Below, in pieces: positions 44,642-53,385 of a stretch of DNA of 64,000 nucleotides. Position 1 is the stretch's first letter; every line of letters begins with the position of its first letter. A program made the translations under genes and the position numbers. Origin of the DNA: Breoghania sp963678585 (GTDB taxonomy: Bacteria; Pseudomonadota; Alphaproteobacteria; Rhizobiales; Stappiaceae); assembly GCA_963678585.2 (NCBI GenBank), contig CAXXGA010000001.1, positions 434,001 through 498,000 of the forward strand, given 5' to 3'. The notes under the pieces are model-generated. The model did not search any database and was not told the DNA's origin. It saw nothing but the letters and a program-made list of their open reading frames with translations.

Positions 44642-44906
44642 TTGATAGAGATCGGAGTGCCCGCGTCGCGCCACGACGCGCAAAGTCCGTTTTCGCGGCC
44701 CGAAATTGTCCACATGGATTTGTCCCTCCGGCCGGAAACCGCCGGAACGGGGCGTTCGAGGCGGGTCCGGCAGGTCGTGTGCGCTGTCCGGCGAGGCAAA
44801 TGAGGTCCGCGCGAAAAGCGCCGAACTCCGCCACCTGCGGCATCCTGTCACCCGGTGTGGGAAAGTTTGTACCATGCGCGTCAGGCCGGAGGCGGAACTC
44901 AACTGA
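44642..44906. other. Region between the two divergent RNR promoters
   Basis: 265 bases between the two TTGACA boxes. I see no ORF of note. It probably holds regulator sites for both operons. Confidence 0.4.
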
Positions 44907-44934
44907 TTGACAATCCGTAGGGTCAGCATACCCT
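44907..44934 (+). promoter_or_regulatory. Promoter of the riboswitch-nrdHIEF transcript
   Basis: TTGACA at 44907-44912 and TACCCT at 44929-44934 (spacer 16), just before the riboswitch. The -10 is weak. Confidence 0.5.
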
Positions 44935-44943
44935 ATGTGGTGT

Positions 44944-45125
44944 TCGAGGTTCCTTCGATTCTGTTCGATCGAGGGCTAAGAGGGAAGCCGGTGCGGCCGT
45001 ATTTTCAGGCCCAGTCCGGCGCTGCCCCCGCAACTGTGAGCGGCGAGTTCCTGTCCGACGATGCCACTGGGTGAGCCCCGGGAAGGCGGACAGAAACCGT
45101 GACCCGCAAGCCAGGAGACCTGCCT
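44944..45125 (+). ncRNA. Cobalamin riboswitch controlling nrdHIEF
   Basis: Conserved elements in order: GAGGGCTAAGAGGGAAGCC, GGTGCGG, GCGCTGCCCCCGCAACTGT, AGCGGCGAG, and the B12 box GCCAGGAGACCTGCC at 45109-45123. Divergent from the nrdD riboswitch. Confidence 0.94.
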
Positions 45126-45195
45126 TGGGCGCAACGTCATCGGACGGCGGGGCCGACAGACGCGAGTGCGGGGCATTCGTCTTCGCCTGCTCGTG

Positions 45196-45236
45196 TCTTT
45201 CACCCGTCTCCATTTCAGGATCTTCGGGGTGAAAGA
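45196..45236 (+). promoter_or_regulatory. Candidate riboswitch expression platform before nrdH
   Basis: TCTTTCACCC (45196-45205) pairs perfectly with GGGTGAAAGA (45227-45236). The right arm is the nrdH ribosome binding region, ending eight bases before the ATG. Formation of this stem would hide it, so control is probably translational. Confidence 0.55.
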
Positions 45237-45243
45237 AGCTCAC

Positions 45244-45465
45244 ATGACCATCACCGTCTATTCCAAGCCAGCCTGCGTGCAATGCACCGCCACGACCCGT
45301 GCGCTCGACCAGCGCGGCGTCGCCTATGACCTGATCGACCTGACGCGCGATGACGACGCCATGGAGAAGGTGCAGTCGCTGGGCTACCGGCAGGCCCCCG
45401 TCGTGGTGGCGGGAGAGGATCACTGGTCCGGCTTTCGTCCCGACAAGATCGGCGCGCTGGGCTGA
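45244..45465 (+). CDS. nrdH: Glutaredoxin-like NrdH
   Basis: 73-aa electron donor to the class Ib reductase, reduced by thioredoxin reductase. Redox motif CVQC at residues 11-14; the ending WSGFRPDKIGALG is the NrdH-specific tail. First gene of nrdHIEF behind the riboswitch. A REP-like inverted repeat follows before nrdI. Confidence 0.94.
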   Translation: MTITVYSKPACVQCTATTRALDQRGVAYDLIDLTRDDDAMEKVQSLGYRQAPVVVAGEDHWSGFRPDKIGALG

Positions 45466-45532
45466 GGGATCGGGCTGAGGCAAGGGCGGGTTCGTCCGAT
45501 CGCCGTCCTGGGCATGGTTTGCGTGTGCGGCC

Positions 45533-45683
45533 GATCCTTCGAGACGGCCCTCCGGGCCTTCTCAGGATGACGTTGTGAGCGTTGCGAGGTTGTTGAGGAA
45601 CGGGCTGGCCCCTGCCTCAGTCTCAGCCTCAGCCTCAACGTCATCCTGAGGAGCCGTCGACAGACGGCGTCTCGAAGGATGGG
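45533..45683. repeat. REP-like inverted repeat pair between nrdH and nrdI
   Basis: 45533-45573 and 45639-45683 share the core ATCCTTCGAGACG ... CTCAGGATGACG, the second being inverted. Similar arms flank the IS5-family element near 59.9 and 60.9 kb. The 262-base spacer between nrdH and nrdI has no gene. Confidence 0.8.
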
Positions 45684-45728
45684 CCGCACGCCCCGCCCCG
45701 CCCTCACCTCACAGCGCTCCCTCAAAGC

Positions 45729-46145
45729 ATGGCGGTTCCCATGTCCGGGCTTGTCTATTTCTCCAGCGCATCGGGGAACACCCACCGGCTCGTCACCCGT
45801 CTGGGACGTCCCGCCGAGCGCATTGCAGGACGGGCTTCGCAGCCGATGCTGCGACCGCGCGCGCCCTTCATCCTCATCACGCCCACCTATGCTGATGGCG
45901 AGGGACGGGGCGCGGTTCACAAGCAGGTCATCCGCTTTCTCAACGAAGCGGAGAACCGCGCGCTCCTCAGGGGCGTGATCGCATCCGGCAACACCAATTT
46001 CGGTCGCTTCTTCGCTTATGCGGGCGACGTCATCAGCGCGAAATGCAACGTGCCGCTTCTCTATCGCTTCGAGCTTTCGGGAACGGACGGGGACGTGGCG
46101 CGCATCACTCAAGGAATGGAACGGTTTTGGAAACGACAGTCCTGA
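45729..46145 (+). CDS. nrdI: Flavodoxin-like NrdI
   Basis: 138 aa. Flavodoxin-like: LVYFSSASGNTHRLVTRLG gives the FMN phosphate loop, ITPTYADGEGRGAVHKQV the 50s loop, ASGNTNFGRFFAYAGDVIS the 90s loop. It supplies oxidant (superoxide) to assemble the manganese cofactor of NrdF. Start ATG 45729 or 45741. Overlaps nrdE by 19 bases. Confidence 0.92.
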   Translation: MAVPMSGLVYFSSASGNTHRLVTRLGRPAERIAGRASQPMLRPRAPFILITPTYADGEGRGAVHKQVIRFLNEAENRALLRGVIASGNTNFGRFFAYAGDVISAKCNVPLLYRFELSGTDGDVARITQGMERFWKRQS

Positions 46146-48289
46146 AGCGGGCGGAGGCGGCCCCGGAGACGGGCAACCAGCCGCTCGATTATCACGCGCT
46201 CAACGCGCTCCTGAACATCTACGACGCCGACGGTCACATCCAGTTCGAGGCCGACCGCCGCGCCGCGCGCGAGTATTTCCTCCAGCACGTGAACCAGAAC
46301 ACGGTGTTCTTCCATTCGCTGGAGGAAAAGCTCGGTTACCTCGTGCGCGAGAACTATTACGAGGCCGCGGTTCTGGAGGCTTACGATCCCGCTTTCGTCA
46401 CCTCGATCTTTCAGGCGGCCTACGCCCGCAAGTTCCGCTTTCCCACCTTCCTCGGCGCCTTCAAATATTACAGCAGCTATACGCTGAAGACCTTCGATGG
46501 CAAACGCTACCTTGAGCGTTTCGAGGACCGGGTGGTGATGGTGGCGCTGGCGCTGGCCAAGAGCGACGAAAACCTCGCCATGCGGCTGATGGACGAGATC
46601 ATCTCCGGTCGCTTCCAGCCCGCGACGCCCACGTTTCTCAATGCAGGCAAGAAGCAGCGTGGCGAGCTGATCTCGTGCTTTTTGCTGCGCGTGGAAGACA
46701 ACATGGAATCCATCGGGCGCGGCATCAATTCCGCGCTCCAGCTCTCAAAACGCGGCGGCGGGGTGGCGCTGTTGCTGACCAACCTGCGCGAGGCGGGCGC
46801 GCCCATCAAGGGTATCGAGAACCAGTCCTCCGGCGTCATTCCGGTCATGAAGCTGCTGGAGGACAGTTTCTCCTACGCCAACCAGCTGGGTGCGCGCCAA
46901 GGGGCGGGCGCTGTCTATCTCCATGCCCATCACCCGGATATCCTGCGTTTTCTCGACACCAAGCGCGAGAATGCGGACGAGAAGATCCGCATCAAGACCC
47001 TGTCTCTGGGCGTCGTCATTCCCGACATCACCTTCGAACTCGCGAAGTATGACGAGGACATGTACCTGTTCTCGCCGCACGACATCCAGCGGGTCTACGG
47101 CAAGCCCATGTCGGAGATTTCCGTCAGCGAGCTTTACCGCGAGATGGTCGACGATCCGAGGATCGCCAAGAAAAAGATCCGCGCCCGCGCCTTCTTCCAG
47201 ACCATCGCGGAAATCCAGTTCGAGAGCGGCTACCCTTATGTCCTGTTCGAGGACACCGCCAACCGGGCCAATCCGGTGGCAGGCCGCATCAACATGTCGA
47301 ACCTGTGTTCGGAGATCCTCCAGGTCAACGAGGCATCCGAATTCGCCGACGATCTCTCCTACACACATCTGGGCACCGACATTTCGTGCAATCTCGGCTC
47401 GCTCAATATCGCGAAGACGATGGATGGCGGGGATATCGGGGCGACGGTGGAAACGGCGGTGCGCGCGCTGACGGCCGTCTCCGACATGAGCGCCATCGAG
47501 TCCGTTCCGTCTGTCAGGCGTGGCAATGACGAAAGCCACGCCATCGGCCTCGGCCAGATGAACCTGCACGGGTTTCTCGCCCGCGAGCACATTCACTACG
47601 GCTCGCCCGAAGGCATCGACTTCACCAACATCTATTTCTGCACCATCGCGTTCCACGCGATCCGGGCGTCAAACGGGCTCGCGAAGGAACGGGGTCAAAG
47701 CTTTGCCGGCTTCGAGAAGAGCCGTTATGCGGACGGGACCTTCTTCGACCAATACGTGGAGCGCGACTGGTTGCCGGAAACGGACCTCGTGAAGGCGCTG
47801 TTTGAAAGGTTCGGGGTGACGGTGCCGAGCCGCGCGGACTGGGAAAAGCTCAAGGCCGACGTCATGCGCGACGGGCTCTACAATCGCAACCTTCAGGCCG
47901 TGCCGCCGACCGGTTCCATCAGCTACATCAACAACGCCACCTCCTCCATCCATCCGATCGCCTCGCGCATCGAGATCCGCAAGGAGGGCAAGATCGGGCG
48001 CGTCTATTACCCCGCGCCCTTCATGGACAACGACAATCTCGACTATTATCGCGACGCCTACGAGATCGGTCCGGAGAAGATCATCGACACCTATGCGGCG
48101 GCGACCCGGCACGTGGATCAGGGGCTGTCGCTTACGCTCTTCTTCCGCGACACCGCCACCACCCGCGATATCAACCGTGCCCAGATCTATGCCTGGAAGA
48201 AGGGCATCAAGACCATCTATTACGTGCGCCTGCGCCAGCTCGCCCTTGAGGGGACCGAGGTGCAGGGCTGCGTTTCCTGCGCGCTGTGA
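46127..48289 (+). CDS. nrdE: Class Ib ribonucleotide reductase alpha subunit, TTG start
   Basis: 720 aa. Has no in-frame ATG near the family N-terminus, so TTG 46127 within nrdI is the likely start (LETTVLKRAE...). Catalytic cysteines and core: FQPATPTFLNAG, SCFLLRVEDNMESIG, NLCSEI, IGLGQMNLHG and the C-terminal pair GCVSCAL that accepts electrons from NrdH. It reduces ribonucleoside diphosphates. No ATP-cone at the N-terminus, as usual for NrdE. Confidence 0.93.
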   Translation: METTVLKRAEAAPETGNQPLDYHALNALLNIYDADGHIQFEADRRAAREYFLQHVNQNTVFFHSLEEKLGYLVRENYYEAAVLEAYDPAFVTSIFQAAYARKFRFPTFLGAFKYYSSYTLKTFDGKRYLERFEDRVVMVALALAKSDENLAMRLMDEIISGRFQPATPTFLNAGKKQRGELISCFLLRVEDNMESIGRGINSALQLSKRGGGVALLLTNLREAGAPIKGIENQSSGVIPVMKLLEDSFSYANQLGARQGAGAVYLHAHHPDILRFLDTKRENADEKIRIKTLSLGVVIPDITFELAKYDEDMYLFSPHDIQRVYGKPMSEISVSELYREMVDDPRIAKKKIRARAFFQTIAEIQFESGYPYVLFEDTANRANPVAGRINMSNLCSEILQVNEASEFADDLSYTHLGTDISCNLGSLNIAKTMDGGDIGATVETAVRALTAVSDMSAIESVPSVRRGNDESHAIGLGQMNLHGFLAREHIHYGSPEGIDFTNIYFCTIAFHAIRASNGLAKERGQSFAGFEKSRYADGTFFDQYVERDWLPETDLVKALFERFGVTVPSRADWEKLKADVMRDGLYNRNLQAVPPTGSISYINNATSSIHPIASRIEIRKEGKIGRVYYPAPFMDNDNLDYYRDAYEIGPEKIIDTYAAATRHVDQGLSLTLFFRDTATTRDINRAQIYAWKKGIKTIYYVRLRQLALEGTEVQGCVSCAL

Positions 48290-48300
48290 GGCCCTGACCA

Positions 48301-49323
48301 ATGACACATCATCCCGCTCTTATGGGTGCGCACCTGCCCCCGATGCGCGAGGCTGCCCCCAGGGCGCGCGCCGTGCCGCGCGCCATCAACTGGAACCGGC
48401 TGGACGACGACAAGGATCTGGAAGTCTGGAACCGGCTGACGGTAAATTTCTGGCTGCCGGAAAAGGTGCCGCTTTCAAACGACGTCCAGAGCTGGGCGAC
48501 GCTTGACGACGCAGAACAGCAACTGACCATCCGCGTCTTCACCGGGCTGACGCTTCTGGACACGATCCAGAACACGGTGGGCGCGCCTGCCCTCATGCCG
48601 GATGCGATCACCCCGCATGAAGAGGCCGTGCTCACCAACATCGCCTTCATGGAGGCCGTTCATGCGCGCAGCTATTCCTCCGTCTTCTCCACGCTGTGCA
48701 ACACCGCTGAGGTGGACGACGCCTTCCGCTGGTCGGAGGAAAACCCGCAGCTGCAGGCGAAATCGAAGCTGATCCTGAAGGAATACCGCTGCGATGAGAC
48801 CCCGCTCAAAAAGAAGATCGCCAGCGTCTTTCTGGAGAGCTTTCTCTTCTATTCCGGCTTCTATCTGCCGATGTACTGGTCGAGCCGGGCGAAGCTCACC
48901 AACACCGCCGACCTCATTCGCCTGATCATCCGCGACGAGGCGGTGCATGGCTACTATATCGGATACAAGTTCCAGAAAGGGCTGGAACGCCTCGACAGTG
49001 CCCAACGTCAGGAGGTCAAGGACTTCGCCTTCGCGCTTCTTTTCGACCTCTATGACATCGAGTGCAAATACACCGAAACCCTTTATGACGGCATCGGGCT
49101 CAGCGAAGACGTCAAGCAGTTCCTCCACTACAACGCCAACAAGGCGCTGATGAACCTCGGCTACGAGGCGCTGTTCCCGGAAGCCGTCTGTGCGGTGAAC
49201 CCGGCGATCCTGTCCGCGCTCTCGCCCAATGCGGACGAGAACCACGACTTCTTCTCAGGCTCCGGCTCGTCCTATGTCATCGGCAAGGCGGTGGCGACGG
49301 AAGACGAGGACTGGGATTTCTGA
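48301..49323 (+). CDS. nrdF: Class Ib ribonucleotide reductase beta subunit
   Basis: 340 aa. Holds the Mn/Fe-tyrosyl radical cofactor. Metal-ligand segments: EEAVLTNIAFMEAVHARSYSS (E/H and Y), LESFLFYSGFYLP and IIRDEAVHGYYIGYKFQ. C-terminus DEDWDF binds NrdE. Eleven bases after nrdE. A strong terminator follows. Confidence 0.95.
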   Translation: MTHHPALMGAHLPPMREAAPRARAVPRAINWNRLDDDKDLEVWNRLTVNFWLPEKVPLSNDVQSWATLDDAEQQLTIRVFTGLTLLDTIQNTVGAPALMPDAITPHEEAVLTNIAFMEAVHARSYSSVFSTLCNTAEVDDAFRWSEENPQLQAKSKLILKEYRCDETPLKKKIASVFLESFLFYSGFYLPMYWSSRAKLTNTADLIRLIIRDEAVHGYYIGYKFQKGLERLDSAQRQEVKDFAFALLFDLYDIECKYTETLYDGIGLSEDVKQFLHYNANKALMNLGYEALFPEAVCAVNPAILSALSPNADENHDFFSGSGSSYVIGKAVATEDEDWDF

Positions 49324-49330
49324 TGCAAAG

Positions 49331-49360
49331 CGGCGCTCCCGTAAATCTACGGGAGCGCCG
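49331..49360. terminator. Bidirectional terminator between nrdF and LysR gene
   Basis: Perfect 13-bp stem CGGCGCTCCCGTA/TACGGGAGCGCCG around AATC, followed by TTTCTTCTT. Confidence 0.9.
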
Positions 49361-49367
49361 TTTCTTC

Positions 49368-50252
49368 TTAATCATTGTCGTCTGGCGGACGACCCAGTTC
49401 GGCGATCGCCTCGATCAGCACGGAAATGACCTCGGCGCGGCTGTTGCCGGGGCGCTGAACGATGCCCAGCCTGCGGTGGATCGGGGGCGTGCCGAACGGA
49501 AACCACGTCAGGGACGAGGATATCCGGGCATGCAGGGTCAGATAGGGAATGACGGCCCAGCCCAGTCCCGCCTGCACGCAGCCGATGATCGACGTCATGG
49601 TGTTCACCGAAACATATTGCTTGGGCTCGATGCCCAGGCGGGCGATTTCCGTGTCGATCTGCCGGGCGAGCGGCACCTGCGTACGGTAGCGGATATAGGG
49701 CAGGTTGCGAACCAGATCCTCCAGCAGAAGACCGGACGTGCCCGGCGGGGTCAGCACGACCAGCGGTTCGCGAAGGACCTCGGTCCAGCGCAGGCTCGGC
49801 GGCACCGCCACGTGATCGGCCACAAGAGCTGCGTCGAGCTGGCCGGAGGCGACCTCGCTCAGAAGTTCCTCCGCCATGCCGATGCGCAGACGGAAGGCCA
49901 GATCGGGAAAGATCTCGCGCATGCGCGCCACCGTGCGCGGGACGATGGAGTCGCCCCCCGTGCGAAGGGTACCGAGCGCCAGGGTGCCGCGGACCGGTCC
50001 GCCGGGCTCCGAGCTTTTGGTTTCGGTGTAGATCTGGAGGATTGCACGCGCTGATCGCACCACCTCGTAGCCCTTGGCCGTCAGGGCAGGCGGACGGCGC
50101 GAACGGTCGAAGAGTTCGGCCCCCAATTCCGCCTCCAGAGCCGCAATCTGCTGGCTGACCGCAGAGGCGGTCAGATGCACCGCCTGCGCCGCGGCAGCGA
50201 ATCCGCCATATCGTTCAATGGCAAGGAGCGTTTCAAGCTGACGTGTATCCAT
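49368..50252 (-). CDS. LysR-family regulator of the TTT-GGT operon
   Basis: 294 aa. N-terminal helix-turn-helix (LETLLAIERYGGFAAAAQAVHLTASAVSQQIAALEAELGAELFDR) and a LysR substrate domain. Divergent from tctC, with a TAAGTT-N6-AACTTA palindrome between, so it probably activates the transporter when its ligand is present. The lengths and blocks are those of common LysR-type proteins. Confidence 0.9.
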   Translation of the reverse strand: MDTRQLETLLAIERYGGFAAAAQAVHLTASAVSQQIAALEAELGAELFDRSRRPPALTAKGYEVVRSARAILQIYTETKSSEPGGPVRGTLALGTLRTGGDSIVPRTVARMREIFPDLAFRLRIGMAEELLSEVASGQLDAALVADHVAVPPSLRWTEVLREPLVVLTPPGTSGLLLEDLVRNLPYIRYRTQVPLARQIDTEIARLGIEPKQYVSVNTMTSIIGCVQAGLGWAVIPYLTLHARISSSLTWFPFGTPPIHRRLGIVQRPGNSRAEVISVLIEAIAELGRPPDDND

Positions 50253-50262
50253 ACTTGCAACA

Positions 50263-50280
50263 TAAGTTATCCTGAACTTA
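50263..50280. promoter_or_regulatory. LysR operator candidate (TAAGTT-N6-AACTTA)
   Basis: Perfect 6-bp arms with the T-N11-A layout of LysR sites, 11 bases from the regulator's start codon and 109 bases before tctC. Confidence 0.65.
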
Positions 50281-50298
50281 ATCGCAATTATTATACGG

Positions 50299-50326
50299 TT
50301 TGCATAAAAAATTCTTGAGTTATGAT
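50299..50326 (+). promoter_or_regulatory. Promoter of tctC operon
   Basis: TTTGCA at 50299-50304 and TATGAT at 50321-50326, spacer 16. The weak -35 next to the palindrome suits activation by LysR. Confidence 0.5.
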
Positions 50327-50388
50327 TTTCCCTTCACCGGAAGTCCCGGCGCCCCATCAGCCGGGAACACAAAAAGGGAACTAAAGCC

Positions 50389-51351
50389 ATGAAACTCAGA
50401 AAGGGCCTCGCCGCCCTGTTCGCTGCTGCTGCCCTGGTCGTAACCCCGACCCTCGTTTCCTCCGCCAGCGCAGAGAGCTACCCGGAGCGTCCGGTTGAAT
50501 TCATCGTGCCGTGGTCGCCGGGTGGCGGTTCCGACACGCTGATGCGCATCATCGCCAACAACGTCAAGCCGTTCCTCGGCGTCGACATGCCGATCATCAA
50601 CATGCCGGGCGTCGGCGGTACGGTCGGCCTGCGCGAAGCGTCCCGCCGCCCCGCAGACGGTTACACGATCAGCCAGATCCACGAAGGTCTGCTGGTGGCA
50701 ACCGAGGTCGGCCTCACCGATCAGGCATGGAGCGATTTCGAGCCCATCGCCCTGATGACCGCCTCCCCGCAGTTCCTCGTCGTTCATCCGTCCGAGAACT
50801 ACTCCAACATGGAAGAGTTCGTCGCCTACGCCAAGGCGCACCCGGGCGAGATCACCATGGGCGTCACGCTCGGCGGCGTGCCGCACCTGCATGCAGCGAT
50901 GATCGAGCAGGCCTACGGCCTCAAGTTCGCCTATGTGGGCTATGAAGGCACCGGCCAGCGCATCCGCGCCCTCGTCGGCGGCAACCTCGACGCCGCCATC
51001 GGCGATATCTCGTCTTCCAAGCAGTTCGTCGACAACGGCGATCTGGTCTTCCTCGCGGTCGGCTTCTCCAAGCGCATGGAAGAAGCTCCGGACGTCCCGA
51101 CCTTTGCCGAACTGGGCACGGATCTGGAACTGAACGTGACCCGCGGCATCGTCATGCCGAAGGGCACGCCGGCGGAAGTCCGCGCCACGATGGAAGCCGC
51201 GCTTGAGAAGCTTGCTCATGACCCGCACTACATTGAGCAGACCCACAATGCGGGCGCTTCGGTCGATTTCCGCGGTCAGGAAGCCTATCGCGCATACCTG
51301 ACGAAGCTTGACGCGACCGTTAAGTCGCTTTCCGAGGTTCTTGCGCCGTGA
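50389..51351 (+). CDS. Tripartite tricarboxylate-type substrate-binding protein
   Basis: 320-aa TctC-family periplasmic binding protein. Signal peptide GLAALFAAAALVVTPTLVSSASA, then YPERPVEFIVPWSPGGGSDTLMR, the conserved ligand loop, and NMPGVGGTVGLREASRRPADGYT. First gene of the tctC-tctB-tctA-ggt operon, and its stop overlaps tctB (GTGA). Ligands of this family include tricarboxylates, terephthalate and nicotinate. Confidence 0.92.
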   Translation: MKLRKGLAALFAAAALVVTPTLVSSASAESYPERPVEFIVPWSPGGGSDTLMRIIANNVKPFLGVDMPIINMPGVGGTVGLREASRRPADGYTISQIHEGLLVATEVGLTDQAWSDFEPIALMTASPQFLVVHPSENYSNMEEFVAYAKAHPGEITMGVTLGGVPHLHAAMIEQAYGLKFAYVGYEGTGQRIRALVGGNLDAAIGDISSSKQFVDNGDLVFLAVGFSKRMEEAPDVPTFAELGTDLELNVTRGIVMPKGTPAEVRATMEAALEKLAHDPHYIEQTHNAGASVDFRGQEAYRAYLTKLDATVKSLSEVLAP

Positions 51352-51863
51352 ACGACCACTCCTTCAACAAGGAGCAAATCAAGGAGGCGGGCGAAATCGC
51401 CCGCCTTCTCAGTTATGTGCTCCTCCTTTGCGCCTCGGTGGGGCTGTTCATATCCGCCACCGCCATCCCGACGTCGCGTTTCGAGCGGCTCGGCGCAGGT
51501 GCCTTTCCCAAGATCGTTTTCGCAGCCATTGCGCTGGTCGCCCTGTTCGCCATCGTCGATGCGCTGCGGAAAATTCCGCGCGACGCCTATGGCCGCTTTC
51601 TCGCCACGAGCGTCGACTGGGCTCGTCGCAGGCATCTCGTCTTCGTCTGCCTCGCAGCCCTCGCCGCCTGTCTCGCAGCCATTCCGGTGCTCGGCTTCTC
51701 GATCGCCAGCTTCCTTTTCATTCTCGGGATTCAGCTGGTCCTGATGCCCCACAAGCCGACCAACATCCTCGCCGGAATCATCGTGGCAATCGTCTTCTCC
51801 TTCGGCCTGAACTGGCTGTTTGCGAACGTGTTCACCGTGTTCCTGCCCAGGGGAGTGTTTTGA
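51348..51863 (+). CDS. TctB-type small membrane subunit
   Basis: 171 aa from GTG 51348 (GTGA overlap). Four predicted helices: LLSYVLLLCASVGLFIS, FPKIVFAAIALVALFAIVDALR, HLVFVCLAALAACLAAIPVLGF and IASFLFILGIQLVL, then ILAGIIVAIVFSFGLNWLFANVFTVFLP. Small subunit of the TTT permease. Confidence 0.87.
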   Translation: MNDHSFNKEQIKEAGEIARLLSYVLLLCASVGLFISATAIPTSRFERLGAGAFPKIVFAAIALVALFAIVDALRKIPRDAYGRFLATSVDWARRRHLVFVCLAALAACLAAIPVLGFSIASFLFILGIQLVLMPHKPTNILAGIIVAIVFSFGLNWLFANVFTVFLPRGVF

Positions 51864-51864
51864 T

Positions 51865-53385
51865 ATGGACGCATTCCTCGTCGGCCTGAACCAGATCTTC
51901 ACGTTCACAACCCTCATCTACATGCTGGCGGGTTCCATCGCCGGCATCATCGCGGCGGCCATTCCCGGCTTCACCGTGACCATGGCCATCGTCCTGACCC
52001 TGCCGCTCACCTTCGCGATGGAGCCGCTTCAGGGCATCGCGGTCATGCTGTCGGTCTATGTGGGCGGTTACACAGGCGGCCTGATCTCGGCAGCTCTTCT
52101 GGGCATTCCCGGAACGCCGTCCTCCGTCGCCACCACCTTCGACGCCTTCCCGATGGCGCGTCGCGGCGAGGCGGGGCGCGCGCTGTCGCTGGGCGTCTGG
52201 GCTTCGTTCTTCGGCACGCTCGTCTCAACTGTCGTGTTGATCTTCGCCGCCCCGCCGCTCGCGATCTTCGCCGTCCGGCTGGGCCCCTGGGAGTATTTCT
52301 CCCTCATCGTCTTCGCCCTGACGATCGTTTCCAGCCTCGTCGGCTCATCGGTCATCCGCGGCATGCTGGCCGGCCTTATCGGCCTTGCCATCTCCACCGT
52401 CGGAACGGATCCGATCATGGGCCGCACACGGTTCGACTTCGGCATCGAGACGCTGCAGGCGGGCCTTCCCTTCCTGGTCGTGCTTATCGGCATCTTCGCG
52501 ATCTCGCAGCTCGCTTCCGAGGTCGAGGATGCTCCGAGCGTGCGAACCGGCACGTCGCTGGTGGCCGGCAATATCGACTTCCAGACCTGGAAGGTCATGA
52601 AGGAAGTACTGAGCCGTCCGGGGAACCTGCTGCGCTCGTCCATCGTCGGCGTGCTGATCGGCGCGCTGCCGGGTGCGGGCGGGTCGATCGCCAATCTCGT
52701 CGCCTACGATCAGGCCAAGCGCGCCTCCAAGACGCCCGAGAAATTCGGACGTGGCATCGCCGACGGCGTCGTCGCATCCGAGGCCGGCAACTCCGCCACG
52801 GCGGGTGGCGGTCTCATCCCGATGATCGGCCTCGGCATTCCCGGCTCCGCCGTGGATGCGATCCTGATGGCGTCCCTCATGGTTCACGGCATTTCCGTGG
52901 GGCCGCGCCTGATGATGGATCACGCCGATCTCGTCTACGGCATGTTCATCGCCATGGCGGTGGCCTCGCTGATGATGCTGTTCGTCTCCATCGTCTCCAT
53001 GCGCCTGTTCCTGCGGGTCGCGGGCCTGCCGAAATGGGGCATTGTGCCGGTGGTGATGATCTGCTGCGTTGTGGGCTCCTTTGCGCTCCACAACCGCGTG
53101 ACCGATCTCTACCTGCTTGGTTTCATCGGCGTGGCGGGCTATACGCTGCGCGCTCTGGGCTACTCGCTGGCACCGCTCGTGCTCGGCGTCATCCTTGGCC
53201 CGATCGCCGAAACCAACCTGCGCCGTGCGCTGATGACCGATGGCGATCCGATGCTGTTCGTCACCCGGCCCGTCAGCCTGCTCTTCCTGACCGCAGCCGT
53301 GCTCTCCATCGCATGGGCAATCCGCAGCCATCTGAAAAAACAAAAATACTACATGGAGGATTCGTCCGATGCGTCTACGTCATGA
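51865..53385 (+). CDS. TctA-type large membrane subunit
   Basis: 506 aa from ATG 51865 (GGGGAG upstream). About 11-12 helices; family motifs GxIxGxIxAAIPGFTVTMAIVLTLPLTFAMEP-like at the start, GALPGAGGSIANLVAYDQAKRASK in the middle, and the repeat LGIPGSAVDAILMASLMVHGISVGP. Its stop overlaps the next gene by 17 bases. Confidence 0.92.
   Translation: MDAFLVGLNQIFTFTTLIYMLAGSIAGIIAAAIPGFTVTMAIVLTLPLTFAMEPLQGIAVMLSVYVGGYTGGLISAALLGIPGTPSSVATTFDAFPMARRGEAGRALSLGVWASFFGTLVSTVVLIFAAPPLAIFAVRLGPWEYFSLIVFALTIVSSLVGSSVIRGMLAGLIGLAISTVGTDPIMGRTRFDFGIETLQAGLPFLVVLIGIFAISQLASEVEDAPSVRTGTSLVAGNIDFQTWKVMKEVLSRPGNLLRSSIVGVLIGALPGAGGSIANLVAYDQAKRASKTPEKFGRGIADGVVASEAGNSATAGGGLIPMIGLGIPGSAVDAILMASLMVHGISVGPRLMMDHADLVYGMFIAMAVASLMMLFVSIVSMRLFLRVAGLPKWGIVPVVMICCVVGSFALHNRVTDLYLLGFIGVAGYTLRALGYSLAPLVLGVILGPIAETNLRRALMTDGDPMLFVTRPVSLLFLTAAVLSIAWAIRSHLKKQKYYMEDSSDASTS

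Noticed and set aside
45601..45640. Short CTCAG/CCTCAG tandem, possible CRISPR-like repeat
   Set aside because: Too short and irregular, and part of the REP-like region. No CRISPR array found in the window.
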